Assembly: GCF_030324495.1 (NCBI RefSeq)
Contig: NZ_JACAGN010000001.1
Location: 195,838-259,837, forward strand
Direction: 5' to 3'
From: Myroides sp. 1354
GTDB taxonomy: Bacteria > Bacteroidota > Bacteroidia > Flavobacteriales > Flavobacteriaceae
DNA length: 64,000 bases
The notes under the pieces are model-generated. The model was given only the letters and a program-made list of their open reading frames with translations, was not told the origin of the DNA and did not search any database. The position numbers were made by a program, and so were the translations under genes. The number at the start of each line of letters is the position of its first letter. The first letter of the stretch is position 1. Shown in pieces: positions 26,569-35,006 of the stretch.

Positions 26569-27330
26569 ATGAAATACATCCGCACGTTTTTTAGTGTTTT
26601 ATGGCGCTGTTGGTTTTACCTATGGATGCTTATCGTCATCCTTTTGTTGTCTCCCTTACTTCTTGTAACCATCTGGTCGGATCACACGTATCCTGCTTTT
26701 TATAAAGTAGCTCGTCTATGGGCTAGATTGACTTTTTACGGTATGGGAATGTCTTATCAGATTGAAGCATCTTATGCTTTAGAAAAGGGAAAAAGCTATA
26801 TGTTTATTGCCAACCATACCTCTATGATGGATATTATGATGATGTTGTTATTGATTAAAGACAATCCTTTCGTTTTTGTTGGTAAAAAGGAATTAGCCAA
26901 GTTGCCTATCTTCGGATTTTTCTATAAAAAGACGTGTATTTTAGTTGATCGAAAAGATTCTAAAAGCAGGTATCAAGTGTTTCAAAGTGCCCAGGCAAAA
27001 CTAAATAAGGGGTTGAGTATCTGTATTTTTCCTGAAGGAGGGGTTCCAGATGATACTCATATTGTCCTAGATCATTTTAAGGATGGGGCTTTTCGCTTAG
27101 CTATTGATCACCAGATTCCTCTGGTGCCTATCGCAATGGGCTATCTCAAATATTATTTTCCTTTTCAATGGGGCATTGGTAAACCTGGTCGGGTGCCTGT
27201 AGTTATTCTGCCTCCAATTGAAACGAAAGGAATTAGCCAGGAGCACAAAAAAGTAGTGAAAGATCAAGCGTATCAAACGATCTATGAGGTTGTAGCACAG
27301 TGGGAAGAAAAAAGAAAACGCTATTACTAG
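26569..27330 (+). CDS. plsC: 1-acyl-sn-glycerol-3-phosphate acyltransferase (PlsC family)
   Basis: 253 aa. Transfers an acyl group to lysophosphatidic acid, making phosphatidic acid at the inner membrane. An N-terminal hydrophobic segment (residues 8-38) precedes the catalytic NHTSMMD box (H(X4)D, about residue 82), the KKELAKLPIFGFFYKK block and the FPEGG glycerol-phosphate-binding motif. The lysine-rich C terminus (EEKRKRYY) suits a membrane-bound cytosolic enzyme. Which acyltransferase subtype it is cannot be decided from the sequence. Confidence 0.88.
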   Translation: MKYIRTFFSVLWRCWFYLWMLIVILLLSPLLLVTIWSDHTYPAFYKVARLWARLTFYGMGMSYQIEASYALEKGKSYMFIANHTSMMDIMMMLLLIKDNPFVFVGKKELAKLPIFGFFYKKTCILVDRKDSKSRYQVFQSAQAKLNKGLSICIFPEGGVPDDTHIVLDHFKDGAFRLAIDHQIPLVPIAMGYLKYYFPFQWGIGKPGRVPVVILPPIETKGISQEHKKVVKDQAYQTIYEVVAQWEEKRKRYY

Positions 27331-27420
27331 GTTGACAAGACGATAAGGTACTTTTTATTGAATTTAGAGAAGTTTGGTATTTTTTTTGTAAATGCTAAGT
27401 GAGATTGTTAGCTCTAGATT

Positions 27421-27711
27421 ATGAACAATAAATTTTTCCTTTTGCGGATTGCCTTTAAAAGTGCACTATTCAATTTGCCTATATTCTTGGTTTGGATATT
27501 GTTTATTGTATTTGCAGATTACTTGTGGGCATCGTATTTAATTGTGTATAGTCATTATTTCCTCAGTGTGTATGTTGGCCTCTGTTTGTGTTTTATCAGT
27601 TATCGTTCGTTTACTCAAAAGAATAGAAATGTAGTGGTCGATTGGATTAGTTTCTTTCTTTTAGTAGGAGGAATGTTTCTTTCGTCTTATCTCATTTTGA
27701 AAATATACTAA
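27421..27711 (+). CDS. Small membrane protein, unknown function
   Basis: 96 aa with three predicted membrane segments (about residues 17-36, 40-60 and 74-94) and short polar loops (RSFTQKNRNVVVD). I do not recognise a family. It starts 90 bp after the acyltransferase gene and ends at a perfect palindromic terminator, which supports a real gene. Base composition is like its neighbours. Confidence 0.6.
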   Translation: MNNKFFLLRIAFKSALFNLPIFLVWILFIVFADYLWASYLIVYSHYFLSVYVGLCLCFISYRSFTQKNRNVVVDWISFFLLVGGMFLSSYLILKIY

Positions 27712-27746
27712 AATAGCCTCAAAATCAATTGATTTTGAGGCTATTT
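27711..27746. terminator. Perfect 36-bp palindromic terminator
   Basis: The stretch AAATAGCCTCAAAATCAA followed by its exact reverse complement. It separates the convergent small membrane gene and recA and can end transcription from both sides. It touches the stop codon of the membrane gene. Confidence 0.85.
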
Positions 27747-27767
27747 TTAATGAATTGAAAACTTAGA

Positions 27768-28772
27768 TTAAGCTTCTCTATTTTTGATTTCTTCTTTGAT
27801 TTTTTGTTCTAACTCTTCCATTAATTCTGGATTGTCTTTAATCAAAGATTTTACAGCATCTCTACCTTGTCCTAATTTAGTGTCTCCATAACTGAACCAA
27901 GAACCACTTTTCTTTACGATTTCATAGTCCACAGCTAGGTCTAATACTTCACCAACTTTAGAAACTCCTTCACCATACATGATGTCAAATTCAGCAGTAC
28001 GGAAAGGAGGAGCAACCTTGTTCTTTACAATTTTAACCTTAGTACGGTTACCAATAACATTTTCTCCATCTTTAATTTGTGTTGAACGACGGATATCAAT
28101 ACGAACAGAAGCATAGAATTTCAATGCGTTACCTCCCGTAGTAGTCTCAGGGCTACCAAACATAACCCCAATTTTATCTCTCAACTGGTTAATGAAAAAT
28201 ACCGTACAATTCGTTTTGCTAATTGTCGATGTTAATTTACGCAAAGCTTGTGACATTAAACGAGCGTGTAATCCCATTTTGGAATCTCCCATATCTCCTT
28301 CAATTTCTCCTTTTGGAGTTAAAGCTGCAACCGAGTCAATAACTACAATATCAATGGCTCCAGAACGAATTAAATTCTCTGCGATTTCTAAGGCTTGTTC
28401 CCCATTATCAGGTTGAGAAATAATAAGATTGTCAATATCTACACCTAATTTTTGTGCATAAAAACGGTCAAAAGCATGCTCCGCATCAATAAATGCAGCA
28501 ATACCACCTGCTTTCTGTGCTTCTGCAATAGCGTGTAGCGTTAATGTTGTCTTACCAGACGACTCTGGTCCATATATTTCAATAATCCTTCCTTTTGGAT
28601 ATCCATTTACACCTAAAGCTAAGTCTACACCTAATGAACCTGAAGAGATTACTTCAACTTCTTCCACAGCTGTATCTCCTAATTTCATTACAGTTCCTTT
28701 TCCGTAGGTTTTGTCTAATTTATCTAACGTAAGCTGTAAGGCTTTTAATTTAGCTTCTTTATCTGCACTCAT
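27768..28772 (-). CDS. recA: Recombinase RecA
   Basis: 334 aa. ATP-dependent strand-exchange protein and SOS co-protease. Signatures: Walker [11 protein letters not shown] (about residue 65), Walker B-like [12 protein letters not shown], the L2/[28 protein letters not shown] region, and a short acidic tail ([14 protein letters not shown]). The promoter and a candidate operator are visible upstream (28836-28865). Confidence 0.97.
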   Translation of the reverse strand: MSADKEAKLKALQLTLDKLDKTYGKGTVMKLGDTAVEEVEVISSGSLGVDLALGVNGYPKGRIIEIYGPESSGKTTLTLHAIAEAQKAGGIAAFIDAEHAFDRFYAQKLGVDIDNLIISQPDNGEQALEIAENLIRSGAIDIVVIDSVAALTPKGEIEGDMGDSKMGLHARLMSQALRKLTSTISKTNCTVFFINQLRDKIGVMFGSPETTTGGNALKFYASVRIDIRRSTQIKDGENVIGNRTKVKIVKNKVAPPFRTAEFDIMYGEGVSKVGEVLDLAVDYEIVKKSGSWFSYGDTKLGQGRDAVKSLIKDNPELMEELEQKIKEEIKNREA

Positions 28773-28835
28773 TTTTTTGAAATATTGATTCTTAACTGAT
28801 GTAAAAATAAGATAAAAATATTAGAGATTTTGATT

Positions 28836-28865
28836 GAAATGTAATTATGCTACAAATTGTAGCAA
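28836..28865 (-). promoter_or_regulatory. recA promoter with a 17-bp palindrome in the spacer
   Basis: On the minus strand TTG (28863-28865), exactly 19 nt, then TACATTTC (28836-28843; 7 of 8 fixed positions of the -7 box fit). A perfect palindrome, TGCTACAATTTGTAGCA (28848-28864), fills most of the spacer and overlaps the TTG. It is a candidate SOS-type operator. Confidence 0.6.
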
Positions 28866-29077
28866 GAATAAAGTGAATAGTTGCTCTATTTTTTTCGTCA
28901 GTATGTTGACAAAAGTTGATATTCCTTGAGAATTCAACCTTTTTTGTGTATTCTACGCTTTAGTTTTAGCTTCAATCTATCGCAAAAGGGAAGTGGGACG
29001 CTGTTATTTTTTTAGTAATTCAGTATCCTGTGTAAAAAATAAATAAAAATGTAGGGGTATAATTTAGAAATTATTTG

Positions 29078-29093
29078 TCAAAGTTGGCTTTGA
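29078..29093. repeat. Short inverted repeat upstream of kup
   Basis: TCAAAG-TTGG-CTTTGA, 46 nt before the kup -7 box. Otherwise the 430-bp recA-kup gap (28773-29202) shows only the two promoters and AT-rich sequence. Confidence 0.3.
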
Positions 29094-29138
29094 TTGTAAA
29101 TTTCATATTCAATTTGGTTTTTGTTAAGGCTTAGTTTA

Positions 29139-29146
29139 TACCTTTG
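29139..29146 (+). promoter_or_regulatory. kup promoter -7 element
   Basis: TACCTTTG with TTTTTG 15 nt and TTTGG 22 nt upstream. Its last base is the G of a GTG that could open a longer kup frame, so that GTG cannot be the translation start of this transcript. Confidence 0.6.
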
Positions 29147-29202
29147 TGGAAAATTTATACGTCAAGTTCACGGGATTCAATTATTTAAAATCTTATTTTG
29201 TG

Positions 29203-31176
29203 ATGTCACAATCAAAATCGACGCATCTCGATCGCGTATCACTGGGCACGCTTTTAGTAACTTTAGGAATTATCTATGGCGACATAGGAACTTCTCCACT
29301 CTATGTGATGAAGGCCATTATGGGTAAAGCTATTATTCAAGAAGAAGTCGTCTTGGGTGCAATTTCTTGTGTGTTTTGGACCTTAACGTTGCAAACCACG
29401 ATAAAGTATGTTTTTTTGACGCTTAAAGCGGATAATAATGGGGAAGGGGGAATTTTTTCACTCTTTACACTTGTGAAAAAACTCAAAAAGCCTTGGTTAA
29501 TTGTTCCGGCGATCATCGGTGGTAGTGCCTTACTGGCAGATGGAATCATCACCCCGCCAATCTCTATTTCTTCTGCCGTTGAAGGATTGAAAATTTATCA
29601 ACCGGAATTGGCAACGATCCCCATTGTGATAGGAATCTTAGTCGGAATTTTCTTTATTCAACAGTTTGGGACCAAAACGATTGGTCGTTTTTTTGGACCC
29701 ATGATGATGATTTGGTTTTTGATGCTCGGAATTTTAGGATTTAGTCATTTAATTGACAATCTCAGTGTGTTAAGAGCATTAAATCCATACTATGCTTTTC
29801 ACTTGTTGACCATCCACTCGGAAGGTTATTTGGTCTTGGGATTTGTCTTCTTGTGTACCACGGGGGCTGAAGCATTATATAGTGATTTAGGACATTGTGG
29901 AATAAAGAATATCCGCATTAGTTGGATGTTTGTCAAGACCATGTTGGTCTTGAGTTATTTTGGACAAGGGGCTTTGTTAATTGAACATGCGGGTATAACG
30001 TTGATGGACTTGACTCCGAATTCGGATCAACCTGCAAACCCGTTTTACCTCGTTATGCCAGATTGGTTTTTGCCTTTCGGAATCGGAATTGCAACGCTTG
30101 CTGCTGTTATTGCTTCTCAGGCGTTAATTAGTGGGTCATTCACCCTAATTAACGAAGCAATTCGACTCAATTTATGGCCTAAAGTACGCGTGAAATTCCC
30201 AACAAATATCCGCGGTCAACTCTATATTCCATCCATTAACTTCTTGCTTTTTATAGGATGTGTTTTCGTCGTATTACACTTTAAAGAATCTGGAAATATG
30301 GAGGCTGCCTATGGTTTGGCGATTACACTTTGTATGATTATGACTACCATTTTATTGGGGTATTTTATGGTGTTAAAACGAGTGCCATTAATCATTATCA
30401 TCCTAGTGGAAATCATTTACTTGTCCATTGAAGTTTCCTTCTTTATCTCCAATGTGCAGAAATTCTCCCATGGAGGATATGTGACGGTGATTATTGCTGG
30501 GGTACTCGCTGCGGTTATGACCGTGAATTATTTAGGAAAAAAAATCAGACGCAATTATACTGATCTTGTCAATATTGTTGATTATCAAGATATCTTGACG
30601 GATTTAAGTCAAGATCAAAGCATGCCGAAATACGTAACCAATTTAGTGTATCTCACGAATGCTTATAACCCGTCAAAAATAGAATACAAAGCTATGTTCT
30701 CCATCATTAATCGCCGACCTAAACGAGCAGATAATTATTGGTTCGTGCATGTGAATGTAGTGGATGAACCGTACAAATTAGAATATAAGGTTGTAAAATA
30801 TGGGACCCATCAGAATATTTTGCGCATTGATTTCTACTTGGGATTCCGCAACGAGCAACGCATCAATGTGCTGATGAAACAAGTCGTGACTGAGCTTATG
30901 CTTCAAGGAGAGATCGACATTACTACGCGTTATGAATCTTTACATAAAATTGATGCCATCGGCGATTTTGAGTATGTATTGATTGAAAAAGAATTGTCCT
31001 ACGATAACGACCTGCCGATGAAGGAGAAGATTATCTTGGATCTCTATGACTTCTTGAAAAAGATCTCTTTGTCAGAAGAGAAAGCGTTCGGTCTAGATAG
31101 CAGCGCAGTAAAAGTAGAGCGTTTCCCTTTAATTATTAACCCCATTGAAGACTTACCGCTTAAGCGTTTAGAATAA
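29203..31176 (+). CDS. kup: Potassium uptake protein Kup
   Basis: 657 aa. Proton-coupled potassium importer of the KUP/HAK family in the inner membrane. The first membrane segment carries the family signature GIIYGDIGTSPLYV (about residues 22-35). About 12 hydrophobic segments follow to residue ~465 (for example LTLQTTIKYVF, GGSALLADGIITPPISI, TTGAEALYSDLGHCG). A cytosolic C-terminal domain of ~190 residues ends in RFPLIINP. The start MSQSKSTHLDRVS at 29203 is preferred over GTG 29146, which lies within the promoter. Confidence 0.93.
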   Translation: MSQSKSTHLDRVSLGTLLVTLGIIYGDIGTSPLYVMKAIMGKAIIQEEVVLGAISCVFWTLTLQTTIKYVFLTLKADNNGEGGIFSLFTLVKKLKKPWLIVPAIIGGSALLADGIITPPISISSAVEGLKIYQPELATIPIVIGILVGIFFIQQFGTKTIGRFFGPMMMIWFLMLGILGFSHLIDNLSVLRALNPYYAFHLLTIHSEGYLVLGFVFLCTTGAEALYSDLGHCGIKNIRISWMFVKTMLVLSYFGQGALLIEHAGITLMDLTPNSDQPANPFYLVMPDWFLPFGIGIATLAAVIASQALISGSFTLINEAIRLNLWPKVRVKFPTNIRGQLYIPSINFLLFIGCVFVVLHFKESGNMEAAYGLAITLCMIMTTILLGYFMVLKRVPLIIIILVEIIYLSIEVSFFISNVQKFSHGGYVTVIIAGVLAAVMTVNYLGKKIRRNYTDLVNIVDYQDILTDLSQDQSMPKYVTNLVYLTNAYNPSKIEYKAMFSIINRRPKRADNYWFVHVNVVDEPYKLEYKVVKYGTHQNILRIDFYLGFRNEQRINVLMKQVVTELMLQGEIDITTRYESLHKIDAIGDFEYVLIEKELSYDNDLPMKEKIILDLYDFLKKISLSEEKAFGLDSSAVKVERFPLIINPIEDLPLKRLE

Positions 31177-31192
31177 AAAGGTATAATTTTAT

Positions 31193-31230
31193 AAAAGGCT
31201 GATGTGTAGTGTTATACATCAGCCTTTTGT
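31193..31230 (+). terminator. Terminator of kup
   Basis: A 13-bp perfect stem (AAAAGGCTGATGT / ACATCAGCCTTTT) with a 10-nt loop. Confidence 0.8.
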
Positions 31231-31239
31231 ATTTTAGTA

Positions 31240-31269
31240 TTTGTTTTTTAAATCAAAAGCGTATCTTTG
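31240..31269 (+). promoter_or_regulatory. Promoter of the trhO-trhP operon
   Basis: TTTG (31240-31243), 18 nt, TATCTTTG (31262-31269), 71 nt before the trhO ATG. Confidence 0.6.
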
Positions 31270-31340
31270 CACTTTGAAATTCTTCCATTTAGAATTTCAT
31301 CTTCGTTTTTTTATTTATTCTACACTTAAATTTATATAGC

Positions 31341-32699
31341 ATGCAACTGTATAACACATTAAGCGCAGAAGAAAGAGCAGAACTTATTGAACAAGCGGGA
31401 GAAAACCGCTTGACTTTGTCTTTCTATGCGTATGCCAAAATCGAAAACCCACAACAATTTAGAGATGATTTATTCTTAGCATGGAATGCATTAGACGCCT
31501 TAGGTCGTACGTATGTAGCTCATGAGGGTATCAACGCACAAATGTCTGTACCCGCTTCGAAATTCGAAGCCTTCCGTCAGACGTTAGAAGCGTATGATTT
31601 CATGCAAGGAATCCGCCTAAATGTTGCGGTAGAACAAGACGATTTATCCTTTTTAAAACTAACAGTAAAAGTTAGAAATAAAATCGTTGCGGATGGATTA
31701 AACGACGATACGTTTGATGTAACCAATAAAGGAATCCACTTACGAGCAAAAGAGTTTAATCAGCTACTGGAAGATCCCAACACTGTTGTAGTGGATTTTC
31801 GCAATCACTATGAAAGTGAAGTCGGCCATTTCGTTGGTGCAATTACACCTGATGTTGATACATTCCGCGAATCATTGCCAATCATTAAAGATCAACTGGA
31901 AGAAATCAAAGAAGATAAAAACTTGTTGATGTATTGTACAGGTGGAATTCGCTGTGAAAAAGCTTCTGCTTATTTCAAACACCACGGATTTAAAAATGTA
32001 TACCAACTAGAAGGTGGAATCATTGAGTATACCCGTCAAGTAAAAGACGAAGGATTAGAAAGTAAATTCATCGGAAAAAACTTTGTATTTGATCATCGTT
32101 TGGGTGAGCGAATTACAGATGACGTAATTGCCAATTGTCACCAATGTGGAAAACCTTGTGATGTCCATGTGAACTGTGCCAATGAAGCTTGTCATTTGTT
32201 GTTTATTCAATGTGATGAATGTGCAGAACAAATGCACGGATGTTGTTCGAATGAATGTTTGGATATTATTCAATTGCCTGTTGAGGAACAAAAGAATTTG
32301 AGAAAAGGCGTTCAAAAAGGAAATTTAATTTTCAAAAAAGGACGTTCAGAATCGCTTAAATTCAAGAAAAATGTTGACGGAGCGACAGATATTCAGCCTG
32401 TAAAAGTGAGCACGGTTACTCAAATCAGAAAAAAGCAGGTAGAACGCAAACAATTGGTAGGAACTGTACAACACTATTTTACCAAAGCAAGTGTAGGACA
32501 ATTCTTGTTAGATAAAGCGGTGAAATTGGGTGATAAGATTGCAATCATTGGGCCAACAACGGGAGATGAACGTTTGACTTTAGAAAAAATGTTGGTGAAT
32601 GGACAAGAAGTTACTGTTGCGCAAGCAGGAGACCGTATGACGATGGAGGTGAATTTCCGCGTGCGTAAGAACGATCAAATCTTTAAAATTCTAGATTAA
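31341..32699 (+). CDS. trhO: Oxygen-dependent tRNA U34 hydroxylase TrhO with a TrhP-type C-terminal domain
   Basis: 452 aa. TrhO (YceA, UPF0176) makes 5-hydroxyuridine at tRNA position 34. An N-terminal ferredoxin-like domain (residues 1-120) is followed by a rhodanese domain with the reactive Cys in LLMYCTGGIRCEKASAYF (about residue 196). A Cys-rich zinc-binding-like region follows (CHQCGKPCDVHVNC, CHLL, CDECAE, CCSNEC; about 266-310). The last ~80 residues (about 372-452: VGTVQHYFTKASVGQF, GDKIAIIGPTTG, NFRVRKNDQIFKI) are homologous to the C-terminal domain of the next gene product, TrhP. E. coli TrhO (~350 aa) lacks this extension. Confidence 0.88.
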   Translation: MQLYNTLSAEERAELIEQAGENRLTLSFYAYAKIENPQQFRDDLFLAWNALDALGRTYVAHEGINAQMSVPASKFEAFRQTLEAYDFMQGIRLNVAVEQDDLSFLKLTVKVRNKIVADGLNDDTFDVTNKGIHLRAKEFNQLLEDPNTVVVDFRNHYESEVGHFVGAITPDVDTFRESLPIIKDQLEEIKEDKNLLMYCTGGIRCEKASAYFKHHGFKNVYQLEGGIIEYTRQVKDEGLESKFIGKNFVFDHRLGERITDDVIANCHQCGKPCDVHVNCANEACHLLFIQCDECAEQMHGCCSNECLDIIQLPVEEQKNLRKGVQKGNLIFKKGRSESLKFKKNVDGATDIQPVKVSTVTQIRKKQVERKQLVGTVQHYFTKASVGQFLLDKAVKLGDKIAIIGPTTGDERLTLEKMLVNGQEVTVAQAGDRMTMEVNFRVRKNDQIFKILD

Positions 32700-32710
32700 A
32701 TATAAAAGCT

Positions 32711-33955
32711 ATGACAGTTTCAGGAAGAGTTGAATTGATGGCTCCCGCTGGAAACTTCGAGTCGTTGCAAGCTGCAATTGACAACGGAGCAGATTCAGTG
32801 TACTTTGGAGTCGATCAATTGAATATGAGAGCGCGTTCAACGGTGAATTTTTCAGTGGATGATTTACCCGAAATAGCCAGACGTTGTAAAGAAAAAAATG
32901 TACGTACCTATTTGACATTAAACACGATTATTTACGATCATGATTTGTCTGTGGTAAAAACCTTGCTCAACAAAGCAAAAGAAGCGGATTTGACCGCTGT
33001 TATTGCATCAGATCAAGCAGTAATTGCATCAGCTAGAGCTATTGGTTTGGAAGTGCATATTTCGACGCAATTGAACGTGACCAATATTGAAACTGTTAAG
33101 TTTTATAGCTTATTTGCTGATACAATTGTGTTATCACGTGAACTGAGTTTGCGCCAAGTGAAGAAAATCACCGAAGCCATCGAAAGAGAACAGGTGAAAG
33201 GACCTTCAGGAAATTTGGTGGAGATTGAGATTTTTGGACATGGAGCCTTGTGTATGGCGGTTTCTGGAAAGTGTTATTTGAGTTTGCATTCGCATAACTC
33301 TTCTGCCAATCGCGGAGCATGTAAACAAAATTGCCGCAAAAAATATACGGTCATTGATCAGGAAAGTGGATTTGAAATTGAGATTGACAACGAATATATG
33401 ATGTCTCCAAAAGATTTATGTACGATTGACTTTCTAGATCAAGTGATTGACGCAGGAGCAAAAGTATTGAAAATTGAAGGGAGAGGAAGAGCCCCTGAAT
33501 ATGTGGCTACTGTGATTAAAACGTATAGAGAGGCTATTGATGCCATTGCGGAAGGCACCTATAATAAAGAAAAAGTAGCAGATTGGATGATTGCTTTAGA
33601 AACAGTGTATAATCGAGGTTTCTGGAGTGGATACTATTTAGGACAAAAATTAGGAGAATGGAGTGATAATCCAGGTAGCAATGCAACGCAAAAGAAAGTA
33701 TATGTCGGAAAAGCGGCTCATTACTTTCAGAAAGCTTCTATTGGAGAGTTCAAAATCGAAGCGTATGACATCAAAGTTGGAGATCGCATCTTAATTACAG
33801 GACCAAGTACTGGAGCTCAAGAATTAACGATTGAGGATTTGTTTGTTAATGAGCAACCTGCAGAAAAAGCTACTAAAGGAGACGATTGTACGCTTAAGCT
33901 GCCTTTCCGTGTGCGTTTGTCAGATAAAATGTACAAAATTGTAACGACGGAATGA
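32711..33955 (+). CDS. trhP: U32-family tRNA hydroxylation protein TrhP
   Basis: 414 aa. YegQ/TrhP makes 5-hydroxyuridine at tRNA U34 by an oxygen-independent, prephenate-dependent route (family knowledge). The U32 core starts with ELMAPAGNFESLQAAIDNGAD. Four Cys for an iron-sulfur cluster appear in CMAVSGKCYLSLHSHNSSANRGACKQNCR split over residues ~178-208. The C-terminal beta-barrel domain is at ~330-414 (VGKAAHYFQKASIGEF, GDRILITGPSTG, PFRVRLSDKMYKI). It starts 11 bp after trhO and overlaps the ferredoxin gene by four bases (ATGA), so it is one operon with both. Confidence 0.9.
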   Translation: MTVSGRVELMAPAGNFESLQAAIDNGADSVYFGVDQLNMRARSTVNFSVDDLPEIARRCKEKNVRTYLTLNTIIYDHDLSVVKTLLNKAKEADLTAVIASDQAVIASARAIGLEVHISTQLNVTNIETVKFYSLFADTIVLSRELSLRQVKKITEAIEREQVKGPSGNLVEIEIFGHGALCMAVSGKCYLSLHSHNSSANRGACKQNCRKKYTVIDQESGFEIEIDNEYMMSPKDLCTIDFLDQVIDAGAKVLKIEGRGRAPEYVATVIKTYREAIDAIAEGTYNKEKVADWMIALETVYNRGFWSGYYLGQKLGEWSDNPGSNATQKKVYVGKAAHYFQKASIGEFKIEAYDIKVGDRILITGPSTGAQELTIEDLFVNEQPAEKATKGDDCTLKLPFRVRLSDKMYKIVTTE

Positions 33956-34182
33956 TTGTAATTACCTTACAACGCGATAAATGTATTGGTTGCAATTACT
34001 GTGTAGAAGTAGCGCCTCAGCACTTTCAAATGTCGAAAAAAGACGGTAAAACAGTATTGCTTCGCGCTACAAATAACAAGGGATTTCATACGTTGAAATC
34101 CCCGGACTATACTATTTTAGAAGCTTGTGAGCAAGCCGAAAAAGTATGTCCCGTGCATATTATTAACGTCAAAGAAGTATAA
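33952..34182 (+). CDS. Single-cluster 4Fe-4S ferredoxin
   Basis: 76 aa. Cluster ligands are C11 and C14 and C17 (DKCIGCNYCVEVAP) plus the distal Cys in KVCPVHII. A second CxxCxxC is missing, so it is a one-cluster ferredoxin. The ATGA overlap with trhP points to translational coupling. I infer it supplies electrons to, or otherwise serves, the iron-sulfur protein TrhP; that partnership is not shown by the sequence itself. Confidence 0.85.
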   Translation: MIVITLQRDKCIGCNYCVEVAPQHFQMSKKDGKTVLLRATNNKGFHTLKSPDYTILEACEQAEKVCPVHIINVKEV

Positions 34183-34185
34183 AAG

Positions 34186-34539
34186 ATGAGAAAAATATAC
34201 TATTTGAGTTCTTGTGATACGTGTAAGAGAATTTTAGGGCAAATCCCAAATCTTGAAACATTTGAGTTACAAGATATCAAAAAAGAGCCTGTTACAGCTG
34301 ATCAATTGCAGGAACTATATACAACAGTAGGCAGTTATGAAAAGCTTTTTAATAAAAGGGCCCAACTGTATAAAGCAAGAGGATTAAAAGATCAAAATCT
34401 AATAGAAGAGGATTATAAAAATTTGATTTTAGAACAGTATACCTTTTTAAATCGTCCTGTCATTGTAATTGACGAGGCCGTTTTTGTTGGAAATAGCAAA
34501 AAAGTGGTCGAAGAAGCGCTTGAAAAAGCAACAAAATAA
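34186..34539 (+). CDS. ArsC/Spx-family thioredoxin-fold protein
   Basis: 117 aa. Active-site-like SSCDTCKR (Cys at residues 10 and 13) at the N terminus and FLNRPVIVID near the C terminus are the ArsC/Spx/YffB signature. It starts 3 bp after the ferredoxin gene, so it is the last gene of the trhO operon. With a CxxC rather than the single Cys of ArsC, it may be a redox protein of the Spx type. True arsenate reductase activity is not implied by the context. Confidence 0.82.
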   Translation: MRKIYYLSSCDTCKRILGQIPNLETFELQDIKKEPVTADQLQELYTTVGSYEKLFNKRAQLYKARGLKDQNLIEEDYKNLILEQYTFLNRPVIVIDEAVFVGNSKKVVEEALEKATK

Positions 34540-34540
34540 A

Positions 34541-34569
34541 AAAAAATCGAAGTTTTACTTCGATTTTTT
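34541..34569 (+). terminator. Terminator of the trhO operon
   Basis: A stem AAAAATCGAAGT / ACTTCGATTTTT with a TTT loop and a T8 run. Confidence 0.85.
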
Positions 34570-34599
34570 TTGTTTGTAATGTGTTGTTATTTAGAGTCT

Positions 34600-34955
34600 T
34601 GTGTTTTTTGTTGTATTTTTTTTTAAAAATAATGTGACTAAATGAGAAATAAGTTGTCTTACTAATGAAAAAGAAAAGAATTGCTAAGAGGTTTTCCAGC
34701 TCTTTAATAAGAGGAAAAGTTACGCTATACTGGTTTGGATTTTTAATTGTTTATTAAGGGGGTCAATCAGAAAGAAGAGCCGGTATAGTTCATTATTAAG
34801 TTGGGAAAAATTGCTATTGAAAAAGAACATTTTTATTTCATAATAGTAGGAAAGTTGGTGAATACTTAACGTAGTTAAAGATTGGTTTGTTTTAAAAAAG
34901 TTACAGTTAAGTACAACGTTGGTTTTAAAAAGGAAGCTTAGGCTTCCTTTTTTTG
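34600..34955 (+). ncRNA. Candidate structured RNA ending in an orphan terminator
   Basis: No plausible gene lies between 34540 and 35296, yet a strong terminator stands at 34927-34952 (AAAAAGGAAGC / GCTTCCTTTTT, loop TTAG), 390 bp after the previous gene and behind that gene's own terminator. Upstream are a 10-bp bulged hairpin (34692-34718, TTTTC..CTCTT-TAAT-AAGAG-GAAAA) and a 9-bp closing stem with one G-U pair (CTATACTGG 34725-34733 with CCGGTATAG 34780-34788). A small RNA, possibly 6S-like, would explain this. The 5' end is unknown and no clear promoter is visible. Confidence 0.3.
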
Positions 34956-35006
34956 TGCCGATTTGTTTTTACTCCATTGTTAATAGGGTTGTAATAGGTT
35001 TGAAAA

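Noticed and set aside
29146..29202. GTG-initiated N-terminal extension of Kup
   Set aside because: The GTG begins with the last base of the -7 box TACCTTTG, so it cannot be in the transcript; family start is at 29203.
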